NCBI GenBank assembly: GCA_023078555.1
Contig: CM041203.1
Coordinates: 2,061,481-2,125,480, forward strand
Source: Ulva prolifera
Lineage: Eukaryota > Chlorophyta > Ulvophyceae > Ulvales > Ulvaceae
Direction: 5' to 3'
Length of the DNA: 64,000 nucleotides
In this document: piece after piece, positions 1 to 17,535 of the stretch
Layout: each line of letters opens with the position of its first letter
How positions within the stretch are numbered: position 1 is the first letter of the stretch
The notes under the pieces: generated by a model
Told to the model about the DNA's origin: nothing
The model's input: the letters and a program-made list of their open reading frames with translations, nothing else
Databases searched by the model: none
Position numbers and translations under genes: made by a program

Positions 1-5426
<5,426 letters not shown>

Positions 5427-8228
5427 GTAAACCACGAACTGGATTAGTTGATGAGCAAAATCAGATCATCATAGTTCTGCTGAGGTTTCAACAAGGAGCA
5501 GCTGCAAAGTGGCACCAGCCCGGCCCGTGATCGCTTATTGCTAGCACACGCGCGGCGGGTTGGATCGTCAAAGCCATTCCATAGTGCCTCGCGTGTGACT
5601 CACTGCAACGTGTCCATTGTCTGGGCACATTTAAAATGGAGCGCGATGGCCATTGCTGTTGCAGAACAGTGCGATCACCTGTGGACACAAGGGGCAGAAC
5701 CTGGCTCCGGGTCAGGGCGCCGGCGCTTCGTTTGGCTTTGTGTTCAAAAAATGATAAGAGCGAAAACAAGCAGACGTTACTTGATTGTCGAGGATACTTT
5801 GAAACAATCATCGTGAATTGACTTCGGACGGTTTATTCTTGATGGTGCAGAGTACTGATTCAATCATCGACGCACCACGGTATGTGCGGAGAGTCGGAAT
5901 GTAAATTCTGATTTGACGATTGATCTATGTGACTGAGTGATGGACGCAGTCGCTGGGCTAAGCACAGGTGAACAAGTGAAGAAGAAGCCAAGGGTGAAGT
6001 GCACGTGCTGCGGCTGAAATCAGAGAATCCAGTAAGAGGCGCCACCGTCAGCGAATTGGGTTAATTTTCTTACAGTGTGCCACTGTGCTGAGCGCGGCGA
6101 CAAAAGTGGACTGAGCTGCAGGAATTTGAACGCATAACGGAGGCAGGTCATTGGCAACGCACAATCCGGCACCAGAAACGTCATTTCATGATGGATTGGG
6201 AACACTTCGAGCCCAATGTTTCGCCACATAGCAATGGTGGTGCGGCCATTAACGCAGAGTACTGCCGCCTGAACACCTAATTTGATACCCGCGCTGCTAC
6301 ATAATTGGTTTCCTGTGACCTTGCATGCTAGAGCTCATTGACCCGTCCAGGGTCCCAATGAGGGTCGCGTAGAAGATCAAAGCCATGGTCATCCCCAGGT
6401 TGTGGTCAAGAGTCGCCAGCGTCATGCGTTTTGCAGTGTGGAATGCAGGATTCCCACCATGCCAGCGATGCATCATTCACCGGTTCGGAAACAAGTACCT
6501 CCCAAACGGGAAACATGCCTCATGCCGACTGGCATCGGCCTCTGCACCCTGAGGGGTGGACACATCATGTACGTAGGTGGCCAACGCTCTGATCGACTCC
6601 GTCTGCAACTGCACATGGTGCAAACCTTATCCACAGTACATCTGTCGTCCACAGTAGATCTGTCTTGTGGACAGCTCAGAGACGCTTGCTCAGGCATTGC
6701 ATGTCAAACTTGTACGCGATGCCTTTGTGGGTCAATACCAGTGGGGCGGTTGCAGCTCAGCAAAAACGGACGGCCTTGGCATTGTATTCGAGCCTTCACC
6801 ACCCCCAGGCCTGCAGTACAATTTGGGCGGTATGGTAGAACATCAAAGGGCGAATAACCTTGTATGGATCACCCGCAGCCTGTGTTTTGGTGCGTCGCGG
6901 TAGAACTTCGGTGATGTTTGCGGCGGTCCGAAAAGGGCATCTTGTTCCAAGCGTTGCTCCTCTCCAGTGATAATCAGTGTTGGCATGGGGCCTGCCCTAC
7001 AGTGAGCTTTTTTCGATGCCGAGGGGAATCTCTCCAAAGAATTCAGTGCTGGCTGGACTGATGTACAGCGCACGGGTAGTACATAGAGAATGGTGTCGCC
7101 AATATGCCCTCTGGTGATTGTGCGGCATGACCCTGCATCACGGTGTGCAATTGTGAGGACCTTGCTGCTGCATTGGAGGGTTCATCGGCTGCAGTGAGGT
7201 CGTTGCAGCAGGCGTGTCTGGGTTCCCTTCCTGCTTGATGAGGGTGTGCTGGCGTTGCATGCGGATGGCAGGGTGCGGCCCGTTCTTAGCGTTGTGTGCA
7301 GCTCTGCACAGGATGCTGTTGCGGCTGCACCGTAGTACATGATGAGTGTCTTCTTCGAGATCTGTCCATTCCCTGGGTTATTAAGGCATATGCGCCTGCG
7401 GGTATGGCGTGGTGCGCAGTTGAGGGTCTCGACTGCTTTGGTTCGTCCTCCGTAGCCAGAGCCGGTTGTGTTTGGCACGGACGTGGTACTGCAAGAACTG
7501 TATATGCAAACACCGTGAACGCACAGGCAGTCCCTGGGTGATGGCATTCCTCAAAGTCTGCTGAAATGTCATCGAGCCGCAGCAGCAAGATCTGAATACG
7601 GCATGCTTCAGCAGACATAAGACTCGGCACGGTGGACCGAGCCCCCGCACATAGTACACGATTCATCACGAAGCCAACACTTTACGACCCACAATATCGG
7701 TCTACGTTTGTCACTGGGTTCGTCAAAGAAAAAGTTGTCTTGTCGCCTGTTCGAGCAATCGTAAAGGTCGGAGATGAACCACGGGCTCGGTGCAATGCCA
7801 AAACATTCGAGGTCACAAAGACTGAGCGCATGTTCATTGACTACTTTAGCAACAAGCAAGGTCGTCTGTACGATCCGTTCTCGAATTTGGAAAGCGACGG
7901 GTGGCCCAAAAGATTCCCAGAACCACCCGGCTGGAATGCACGCGTGGTACATCTGCAGGTCTGGAACGTGACAGGGCTAAGCATACTCAGCTTGCGTCCA
8001 GGGTAGGTCTGCATGGAGCACAGTACCTGGTCGTGCTCTTTTGCTTGATGCAGTTGATCGCGATCACTGGTAACTCTTTGAGAAAGGTTGCGGATCCCAA
8101 GCCATTCTCATTGTGTGCATGCGTAGCAAGGTGCCATAGGAAACTTTGACTTCCCACGCCTACAGCTCAGAGTGTCTGAGAAGCATGTGATTTTCGTCTT
8201 GTAGACCTACTCATGCTTGCACATCGTA
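5427..8228. other. No recognisable gene
   Basis: Between the start of THOC2 and the glycosyltransferase I see no family I recognise. Open frames occur on both strands at 7608-7952 (-) and 7632-8006 (+). They overlap each other, have no recognisable motif, and I could not extend either by splicing. The THOC2 promoter should lie near 5430-5800. Confidence 0.5.
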
Positions 8229-10370
8229 ATGGGCAATCATCATTCCCAACGGCAGAAGCTCACACAGGAAAGATTTCGGCTGCATCATCCAGCCCAGCTA
8301 TCCATAATCATCCCAACACTCAACGAACAAAGCAGCATTTCTCAGGCAATTCAAAGCACTCAAGTGGGTGGATCTGCAACCCAACCTGAAGTCATCGTGG
8401 TTGATGGAGGTAGCAAGGACCGCACGAGAACTGTTGCAGCCTCGCACGCGGGTGTTCGAGTGCTATCTGTCCCGGAAGGTGGTCGTGGGCTCCAACTAAA
8501 TAGAGGTATGTTTGGTTGCCGGCCCCCTCCAGCAAAGTGTATCTGATAGAGATACAGCCATTGATGCTTGGCAATCATGGTGCAATCGCATGGCATTCAT
8601 GATGTAGCTGTCATGTGGCAAAGCAGTGTTGATATGCTGCTTGCGGTGGTGAAGCGCATTCGGGTAAGCTGTCCACAAAGCAAGTTGTGCACAGCGGATT
8701 TAGTCTGCAGGCATTAGCTGTTTGATACGAATGATCAGGACCGCAGCCTTGCCTCCGACGCACCTGATTCATAATTTCTCCGGGCGCTGCTTGCCTAGAA
8801 TGTGAATCTGGCGCACCCAGTCGATCCGTGTATGAAGCTGATCCATCATCATGTCATGACTGGATTGCCCTTGACTTTGATGCATGTTCAATCTTTGGCT
8901 AATCTGTGTCATACACTTGAACCAGAGCTTTTGTTTGTGAGCCAATGCTGCATTCCTGATAGTGCTTGAGGCCTTTCGCAAAAGCGTGTGGTTGCTGTGG
9001 ACCGCCGTTTCCCTCATAACAAATGTGAACACCTCTACACATTCTGTGCTGCCTGCAGTAGTACTTGACCTTCGACTCAACTGTCCTGATTTAAACAGCC
9101 GGCCGTTGGCTTCGCTGAGGCCATGTCATCATGTGTCCGCTTTTCGTTGACGTAGCTCAAGTCTGCTGAGATTTCGCCAGACCTTGTGTGCGGCTTCGTC
9201 CGTTGCATGTACATTCAGGTTCATGTCAATCTCTCGCCCCATTACCGCAAACGTATAGAATAAAAACATTCTGCTTCTCTGTGCATCAAAACGATGACAC
9301 TCATTGACACTGACATTCAAGCCCCTCCGCCTACATGCACAGTTTGTACCAAGGTGTAGACTATGAGATCGGGTACCACGTTCAGCCCAGAGTATCACAA
9401 AATCAACCTTTGGCATCTGCAGGTGCTGAACACACTAGTAAAGACTGGCTCCTCTTTATGCACGCAGACTGTCAATTGCCTCAAGGCTACTTTGAGGCAA
9501 TGAAAACGGCATTGAACGATGGAGCTTCAGGAAAACAGCCCCGTGAGTGGGGATGCTTCTGCACCATTGAAACAAGCATGCCTTCGATGCGGCTTGTGCA
9601 ATGGGGTATACGGATGCGAACATGGATACGCGGTCAACCCTACGGTGACCAGGGGTTGTTCTGCAGTTCAAGGGCATTCCAGGTGTTTGTCCAGCATTCC
9701 TAAATCATATTTGATCGTCAGCACCATGTTGTTTCCTATGGAAGCGCAACAGATGGAATTGACAGTCCTGCATGTGCTACCCTGAAAGTGACGTAAGCAC
9801 TGCAGTATGCTGTTGTTTGCTTTTAGCATGCATCAGACCTTCAACACTTTGCCATGTTTTGCCGGATTTGATATGCGCAGGCCTTGCACGTCATGCTGGG
9901 CAGGTCATCCACGCAACAATACAAAGTAAAACGCTCCTGCATGTCACTTGAAAGGCATCCATCCATGGTCGCATCAGAAGATCTCCAATGAGACACCAGA
10001 CGGCAGAATTCCCTTGGCATGCTGCGTCGTCTTGCAGCCGCGACACATGTGTGTTTCACGGTGAGCTGTTCCATCTGGATTGAGACCATATCATTTTTAC
10101 CATGCTGTTGCCTACATGCAGATAACTAATTTTCAACGGTGGCCTTTTCTTGAGGATCTGCAGTGGGTTACAGACATGAACAAACTACATGGGCGACCTG
10201 CAATTGCAGAGGAGGCAATACAAGCATCTCCCAGGCGTTGGCTACACTATGGGGTTTTCCAGACAACTTGTTTGAATCAGATGGTGCTCACTGGATACAG
10301 TCTGGGTGTTCCTGTGCATACTTTGCACTGGTTTTACAACAGTGCTCGCAGCCATTACACATCAAAATGA
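8229..10370 (+). CDS. Family 2 glycosyltransferase (TIGR04283 type)
   Basis: Three exons, 8229-8505, 9423-9682 and 10122-10370, join in frame to 261 residues. The GT-A fold signature is clear. The N-terminal strand LSIIIPTLNE is followed by VIVVDGGSKDRT. Exon 2 holds WLLFMHADCQLP, where HAD is the probable metal-binding motif, and PYGDQGLF. Exon 3 holds WPFLEDLQWV and RRWLHYGVFQTTCLNQ. This arrangement matches the small glycosyltransferases classed as TIGR04283, common in bacteria and algae; their acceptor is unknown. There is no signal peptide or obvious membrane segment. The start is the first ATG in frame before the first strand; a more upstream exon is possible. The first intron is 917 bp and the second 439 bp. 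The gene converges on the GNAT gene. Confidence 0.88.
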
Positions 10371-10567
10371 TTATGTGCTGGCTGTTCTATTTGCGTAGCT
10401 GCGCAGACTAGTTGTACGTTACAAACCTGCGATAGAAGGGCAATCAGACATGTCACCATGTTTTGCTTGCTAGACACAGAAACACCTGAACCAGTAAAGC
10501 AAGCACTTGTATGCTGTATCCAGCGACTGGGGTACAATGGCATCTCAAACAACAGGACGGATTCACC

Positions 10568-11277
10568 TCATCGTATTGCGGCGCTGATTATAGCCTGACC
10601 TTCTGGAGACTTGCGCTGGAATCCCATTCCCTTCATGGTCTGCATATCTTTTTGAAATCCAAGCTTTTCGTACAAGAGAACGACGTTTGGTTCAGCATAC
10701 AAACATATCAAAGGAACATCAGCTTCACAGAGAGATGCGACTAGCCTCTCCACAAGCGCACGCCCCAAGCCAACCCTCTGCCACGCTGGATGAACGGCAA
10801 CATCCCAAATAGTTGCAGTGAGCGATCCATCAGATGTGGCTCGGGCGAATCCGAGTAATTGATGCTTCGCAGCCCATCTAGTCTGCTTGGTCGCTCGAAG
10901 CCATAGTGTTGTGTGAGTGTTTTCTAGGGCATGTTGCAGCTTCACAGGGTCGCGCCTTGGGAACCCCACCTGTGATATGGGCTAACCTCAAAACACACGT
11001 GAGATGCCATTATGTTATATGAGATTGTTGCAACAAATGGTGAGAACCCAGCTATTTAGCATGCATAAATCCATACCTTGGAAAACAATATGTTTAATTC
11101 TTCGACATCGATTCCATCAATCCCCCAAACAAACTCAATACCATCACGCAGAAACTCTTCATCAGTCTTCGATACACTTGGGGGCGGTAAGGGGGGAATG
11201 TCTACTGCCACATTACAAGCTCCCTCCCCTGTATGCAAGGTAGCACTGTCACAGGAAGCGCTCACCAGTTCACACAC
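10568..11277 (-). CDS. Plastid-type GNAT N-acetyltransferase (SNAT/NSI-like)
   Basis: Two exons are visible: up to 11077 (open from about 11277) and 10969-10568, joined in phase 0 across a 107-bp intron. The joined text reads ILFSKVGFPRRDPVKLQHAL. It continues through ARATSDGSLTATIWDVAVHP and the acetyl-CoA loop QRVGLGRAL to LYEKLGF and KGMGF. That order and spacing are those of plant chloroplast GNATs related to serotonin N-acetyltransferase and NSI, which acetylate protein N-termini, lysines or small amines. Substrate cannot be told from sequence. There is no ATG in frame in the upstream exon, and a stop lies just before it, so the first exon with any transit peptide is missing from this model. 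One untested candidate is a short ATG exon near 11590 on the minus strand. Confidence 0.85.
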
Positions 11278-12399
11278 ACAAGAAGGGCCTCCACGTGTTC
11301 ATAAGGCATGCACAACGTTCATAGCAATGTTGTAAGCTAGCGGGCAGTTGTTCCGACAAGTCTGCGACGATATCTGGGAGGCGTAGCATCCTTCTCTGAT
11401 ATGGCACATTCGCCATCAAAACTGATCGTATCATCCTCGCAGATGCCTCGTGTGCCCAGTCACCAAGCTCAAAAGGCTTTGTTTTATCCGACTCGAAGTC
11501 GTGTTCTGCTTGTGCACTTTAATGGCCACGGCATGCCTACCCGTTACATCGTGCTCGCTGGACAATTCAGACATTGCGGTATATTGAGTCCGATCAGCCG
11601 CTCATCCCATCACAGATACAAACTCCGCGCATACTCGTTGCCCCACGTGCAGAGCTAAGGCACTATGTTACTCGAAGCCATCACCCCACTCACTCCCCCT
11701 TCCACACACGCATACACATACACACAAACACACGCACACACGCAACCACATGAAGAGACATGGATTACAGTACGTGAATGCGGAGATGTGTAGACAGACC
11801 TAATGGTTTTGCTACTCCTCGATACCACATTATTGGCTTGGCCTGGCTGGAACTGGTCGACCTCGATAGAACCGCTTGCTTTACCCCAGGAAGAGCGAAT
11901 CTAGCACGTTGACTATGAGCACATACCATCAATGAATCACATGGCGTCGATCTCGTCATCCAGCGCATGCTAGCTGCGCGTGATGTTCAGCGTCCGAACG
12001 ATTGTACCACCGGCAAGGCTGTGACACGACTTCGCTCACACAAGCGGAGCATTAGGGTCACAGTACGACAATGTTGTATCGTATTCATACAAATGCCCGC
12101 AGAAAGCAAGCATTGCAGCGCCTCTGAGGATACGCACGTGTCACGCATGAATTGTACTGTGGCGCGCATGCAGAACCCGACATGGCTTCGCCTTGGCGCA
12201 CCATGTGTGTGTGGCTGTGGGGCTGAAGCAGGTATGGCCCATCCCGCCCACTGACGACTGGCCGCACGCGCGTGGATTGTTGTACGGACACTGCGCCGAA
12301 GCTTGAAGGGAGTGGGTTGCCGTTGCGCGGTGCACGCCCTTGCGGATGAATAGCGCATGTTCCACGCCAGCACTGTCGAAGCGTAGCCGTCGGATACGC
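11278..12399. other. Intergenic, CA-rich patch
   Basis: No gene recognised. A CA-rich low-complexity stretch lies at about 11702-11753. The missing first exon of the minus-strand GNAT gene may lie in the left part. Confidence 0.5.
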
Positions 12400-12600
12400 T
12401 TACTTCTCAATGGACAGCTTTTCAAATAGAGCATGCTGTTCAGTATTTGCTTCTTCGTCGTGAAACTGCACTTTTGCAATCTTACTGCTCGCAATTGAAT
12501 CCTTGACAGCCTGTCCATTGAACTTCCGCAGCGCATGCAGCCGCCCAAACAGTGGAATTTGCAGCTCACTAGATGTTGTAGACGTGTGGCTGCTGTTCCG
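12400..12600 (-). CDS. Possible C-terminal exon of an unrecognised protein
   Basis: A minus-strand frame ending with a stop near 12400 reads as ordinary protein over its last 55 or so residues (for example LFGRLHALRKFNGQAVK, then KVQFHDEEANTEQ). No ATG in frame lies close upstream. An acceptor-like CTAG is present near 12570. Any upstream exon would have to lie antisense to TRMT10 exon 1 or in its first intron. I do not recognise the family, and it may be chance coding. Confidence 0.25.
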   Translation of the reverse strand, partial: RNSSHTSTTSSELQIPLFGRLHALRKFNGQAVKDSIASSKIAKVQFHDEEANTEQHALFEKLSIEK

Positions 12601-12677
12601 CTCTGCGCATGCAACCGTGCATTGGCACCAGTTTCTGACCTGGGACGAGGAGGCGTGCGCACTCAGCTTCAAGCAAC

Positions 12678-14898
12678 ATGGACACACATTCCACCGAAGC
12701 AGGCCCAAAAGGTGAAGCTGCGTCGTCTGCCGCCGCTGCTGCTGTGTCCTGTCCACCTGCGGACAATGCGGCCTCTCTGCCGGGGGCTGCTCCCCCCTCC
12801 TCGTCCGAGGCAGATGCGCCCTCTCTGCCTGCATCTGCGGCTCCCCACCTGCCAAAGGCTGCCACCCACTGTCCGCCTGCGGCTGCCGCGCCCTGTGCAT
12901 CGTTGATTTCCAAGAATCAGCAAAAGAAGCTCGCGAAGCTCCAGCGGTGCGATGTGCTGCACTTTGCGGGCCTCGCCATGCCATGCATTAGTGTGACGCC
13001 GATACCAATAAGTCTCCAGAGCGTCTGCGCATCCTGACTACGCAGGCTGCACGATAGCAATCCTTTTGAGGTGCATGGCATTGGCTGCATTGAACCTCCC
13101 GGCATAAACTCTGCAGATTGCAGCCAAAGCATGGACATGTACTGTAGCCAGCCTGTGCTCACAGCATCAAGTTGCTGTGATCCCGAGCGTGCGCAGAGCA
13201 GTTGAATTTCGGGCGCAGATTAGCTGGAGTTTTCCAAACAATCTACTGTACCGATGACAGTACATTGACTCCAGTCATAGCATTGATGAGATGCCATCAG
13301 GAAGCGAAGCTTCATTCAGCAGTGCAGAATTTGATATTGCAGAGCATTTCTAAATGTTGCAGTCAGTTTACGCGTCAGTGTACGCGCAGGCTGGCTCTTC
13401 AAGCTCCTGCTCAGCTTGATTTGCACTTGGTGATCATTGCGGTATGCCACACAGGCGGAATCAATTGTCACATGCATTCCACTGACAATTGAGGTTAGTA
13501 ACACGTTGCCAGGAAGAAAGAGATGTATCAGCAGCGAAAAGAAGAGAAAAAGCTGGAGAAGGCACAGAGACGCGAAGAGAAAAGGTCTCGCAAGCTTGCA
13601 GATACGTTGCCAATGACAGAAGAAGAGCGGGCAGCAAAGCGAGAAGCACAAAAACAGAGATCAAGGCAGCGCATTGATCATGTAAAAGCTGTTGCAAAAA
13701 GGCTCCAGGACGCAGAATCAGACGCGCCAAAGCTCGTGCTGGATCTTGACTTTTGGGACCTGATGGCAGACGGATATCGGCGTAGCCTAGTGTCTCAAGT
13801 CGCCTTTTCTGCGGGATGCAATAAAAAGTCCGTGAAACCATGCAGCATACATCTGACAAGGTGGGTGACACATGGACATAATCATGTTGTGTCGTTTGTC
13901 TGGTCACACGCATGCTATGTATGTTCCGGCTATGCACCTTGCAGTACGCTCTAGAGCACCTCTGGATTTGAGGATGGACATGACTGACATGCATTGGGGC
14001 AAGCACTTGCAGACTGATTTCATCACCATATACATCCTATTGTCATGCAGCTTTGATGGAGGCGTGGCACAAGCCATCGCTCGGCAGTTCCCAGGGCACA
14101 CAAACTGGGCTGTGAAGTTTCATCCTGGGCATTGGTCAAATGCGTTGTCAGATCACAAGAAATCCTTGGTGTACCTGACCGCAGATGCAGAGGAAGAAAT
14201 TCAGACATTAGATACAAATTGCTATTACATCATTGGTGGGCTTGTAGATAGGAACCAACATAAACGAATCTGCCTAAATCGGGCAGAGGAGCATGGTATC
14301 CGCACAGCACGATTGCCACTTGCCAACTTCTTGCAACTAGCAGGTTCAAAGGTGCGCTAAACCTTGCAACATTGCAATGGCTGTATCACTGTATGGACTG
14401 CTAACAGAATGCCACTGAACCACCGTCATCTGATCTCACAGCTGTTGCGCCTGTTGGCCAGCACGATCAGAACAGTCAGATGGCAGTGTGCACACTGGGA
14501 ATATACACAGCATGCACAGGTTTGGGGGAGGTGGCCCAGGACCGACTTGGGGGAGGTGACCCAGGACCGACTGACTATTTACCTTGTCCCAGTGCACAGA
14601 CCATGGCTTCAGGATAGAGTGTGCGAAATGCAGCGGTGTGGTGATACGCAAAAGACGAAAGTCTCTACGTCAGCACTTGCAAGTTTTCCTATAAAAACCC
14701 AGAATAACAGCATACTAATCTCCGCTGCTTTGTCGGCAGCAGGTCTTGACTGTGAATCAAGTGGTTTCGATTTTGGTTAATTTCTGGGGCACAAAGGACT
14801 GGCAGCAGGCATGCGAGATCGCCGTGCCAGGAAGAAAACGAGCGAGGGACGAACAAGAAGTGGACGGAAATATAGAGGAGGATGTAGCACATGTGTGA
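12678..14898 (+). CDS. TRMT10: tRNA (guanine-N1)-methyltransferase, TRM10 family
   Basis: Methylates N1 of guanine (some members also adenine) at tRNA position 9, using SAM and a SPOUT fold. Four exons, 12678-12946, 13513-13860, 14051-14351 and 14743-14898, join without gaps to 357 residues. Residues 1-75 are Ala/Pro-rich. A Lys/Glu/Arg-rich helix (about 80-160) follows, typical of Trm10 N-termini. The SPOUT domain begins at LVLDLDFWDLM (about 162). It continues with CNKKSVKP, then YLTADAEEEI and the signature IGGLVDRNQHK (about 266), and LPLANFLQLAGSKVLTVNQV across the last splice. The tail RKRARDEQEVDG is basic then acidic, as in TRMT10A. Intron 3 has a TACTAATC branch-like sequence near its 3' end. 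Confidence 0.95.
14522..14571. repeat. 25-bp tandem duplication in TRMT10 intron 3
   Basis: Two adjacent copies, 14522-14546 and 14547-14571, differ at one base (GGTGGCCC versus GGTGACCC). Each begins TTGGGGGAGGTG. Confidence 0.9.
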
Positions 14899-15580
14899 GG
14901 CCTTGCAATCTGTATCAGGCTTGCAATCCATTTCCTCTCTGCGGTGTGTTGACGACCCTTGGCATGATTGCATTTATCTCCAAAGGATTGTAAACTCTAC
15001 CGGCCGGTCTTGATCTACATGAAATTCACAAACTTTTGGTGCTATTGTACATCGCAAATATTGTGCAGAGAAAGCATATGGTGACAAGATCGTGCATGCT
15101 GATGTAGTCAAACGTGTACCAAATGACGTCAGCAGAGTATATCGACATGCCAGTGGAAGACTTCAGCAGAGTGCGTGAGACATAATTAAGTATGATTCAT
15201 GATGAGCTGTACAACGTTTTGTGATATGTAAAGGCAACAGAAAGTGTGTGACTGGCACAATACCAATGTCAGGAAAGTACATTGTTGCATGCACCCGAAC
15301 TTTTTACGCTGAATTGGTATTGATGTATGACAGATGCGTTATATGCACATATGAAATGCACAAAATGCGGGCCTTGCACAACTGGTCTGCTGTTACCAAA
15401 AGCTTACATTTCTGGTAACCATTGGTACGAAAACATACCAAACGGTTGGTAATGTTGGTGTACACACTACTTACTATTCTGGCACCATCAAAGACATCAC
15501 ACAGAGGGCAAACAGCTCCAGGGCACCCCTGCACTAAGTGTGGCTCTCTAAGACCAGAATTCCGAGAGCTTGGTTGTGCC
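14899..15580. other. Convergent intergenic region
   Basis: Lies between the 3' ends of TRMT10 (+) and PDI (-). AT-richer than the coding parts; no gene recognised. It should hold the poly(A) sites of both genes. Confidence 0.6.
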
Positions 15581-17535
15581 TCACAACTCATCCTTCTTGT
15601 CGGCTGCATCAGCTGGTGCCGCGGCTTCTTCTGTGGGTGCAATGCCGGCCTTCTCCTCCACAAATTTAGCCAGATCTTCCAAAGTACGACCACCCTCGTA
15701 CTTGGAGATTGTACCACTCGAATGCACGAAGTACAGAGTGGGGAACCCCTTGACATCAAACTCTGAGTCTGGTACGTCATTTGCTGTAGCGTCCATTTTG
15801 GCGATGGTTAGGTTGTCAGCATCCTTGAACTTTGTGGCCAGCTCAGTCCATACTGGCTCCAGGCGTTTGCAATGGCCACACCTACACAATCATATGCTAC
15901 CTTACAGTCATCAACCATGAACGCGTTCAGATTTGCAGGAGATGGAGGTCATGTCTCAGTGTTTGCAAAGTAGCCAAACACCTCAGATTTACGTCATCAT
16001 GAACGAATATGGACGCTGACGACGATAAAAATCAACTTGACTCGATTGTGCAGATCAGTTGTCGAATGTATCATCATGCACATGTATCATATCGGGTGAT
16101 GCAACGTACCAGGGTGCATAGAATTCGATGAACACATTCTTGCCCGATTTCACGACGGAGTCGAAACTCTTGCCGACCACCACTGTGACTGGTTCATCTT
16201 GAGATTCTGGGATTTCCTCAGACTTGACAACTTTGTCCACTTTGCCAGCCTGGAAGTCTGCCACCCAGGACACGACCTTGGAGACATCAATAGTGCCACT
16301 GGCATACTTGCCATTTGACTTGGGTGCATGCACCACAACCATTGGAGAATCCTCTGACTTCACCCCAAAGAAGTCGAGAGCACCTGGGTTCTCTTTCGGA
16401 TCCAGATACAGAACCTGCATGAACAGTACCCAAATCACACGAGCGTGTGATGTCCCAGACGATGACACGTGTGTGCCTAACACATACAGCACATCATCAA
16501 TGTACACAAGCGAGGTCTAGCGCACGTGGAGATCATCATGTGCGTCGCTCGCAGAGATCAGAGCATCCTTGAACTCGGTGATCTTGTCACTCTCAATTGG
16601 CAATATGCCAATAACCTTTGGCTTCTCGTCAGCAAACATTGCTGCCAGTGGCTTCTTGTTGACAGGATTCTTGTCTAAGCTGACAAGGCGTGGAGTTGAT
16701 TTCTTCTCAATCCACTTCTTCAAAGGTTCCTTAACATGACCACATACAAATACTCAGAAAGCAGCATACCTCTACGGCTCAAGAACACTTGCTCAGACAC
16801 ATGAGCATACACATGCAACAGCATCTGCCCAATACCGATACTATCATTTTTAGGTTTGGATGGTAGCACCTTTTCCATGGGACCATCATACACGACCTTC
16901 TCATCATCGAAGCTCTTGTAAATGATCACAGAATCATCTCCAGGAAGAGAGTCGGACACGATACTGGCATCAATGACGTGGCTGAAGACAGCAGCTCCGC
17001 GCATGCCATCTGCAACCTCAACAAAGACCTTAAGGCCTGCTGCATCAGCTCCGCCTTTGAACACTCCAAGAATGTTGATATCATTGCCTGGAGTCTGCAG
17101 AGCTGTCACTTCGGCAGATGAATTAACCTGAACAGATGCTGGGCCGAATTCGCCCTTGCAATACGTGACAATTCCAGCAGCCTCTCGGGGACCTTGGTAC
17201 TCGGATGGCGACTCCTCAGATCCACGGAAGATCTTGAGCGTAGGGAAGCCTTGAATGCCATACTTACTTGCCAGGGCTTTGTTTTCATCCAGGGTGGCAT
17301 CAACGTTGGCAAGGTATATACCCTCATCCTTGAGTTGACCAGCAGCAGTCTCGAATTCAGGTGCCAGCTTCTTGCAATGACCACACCACGGAGCGTAGAA
17401 CTCGACGACCAGCTTGTCGTGCTTTGCTACAACCTCTGAGAAGTTTCCAGATGTGAGAACAAGCACATGCTCATCCTCCGCACGGACGAGGCCGGGGGCC
17501 ACGGCTAACGCCAGAAGAGTGATCGTTCTCAACAT
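15581..17535 (-). CDS. PDI: Protein disulfide isomerase, ER lumen
   Basis: Oxidises and isomerises disulfides of secretory proteins in the ER. Exons 17535-16870, 16729-16526, 16414-16110 and 15881-15581 join to 491 residues, a normal PDI length. A signal peptide (MLRTITLLALAVAPGLVRA) is followed by the a domain with EFYAPWCGHCKK (CGHC at 51-54), two redox-inactive b/b' domains and the a' domain. The second active site CGHC (393-396) is created by splicing: the codon for the Trp before it is split by the last intron. The protein ends KKDEL, the ER-retention signal. The first intron uses an AAG acceptor rather than CAG or TAG, forced by the reading frame (PMEK joined to EPLKKWIEKK). Confidence 0.96.

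Noticed and set aside
12569..12984. Minus-strand open frames across TRMT10 exon 1
   Set aside because: Antisense to the GC-rich Ala/Pro-coding exon, which opens all frames; only the short part below 12600 keeps protein-like text.
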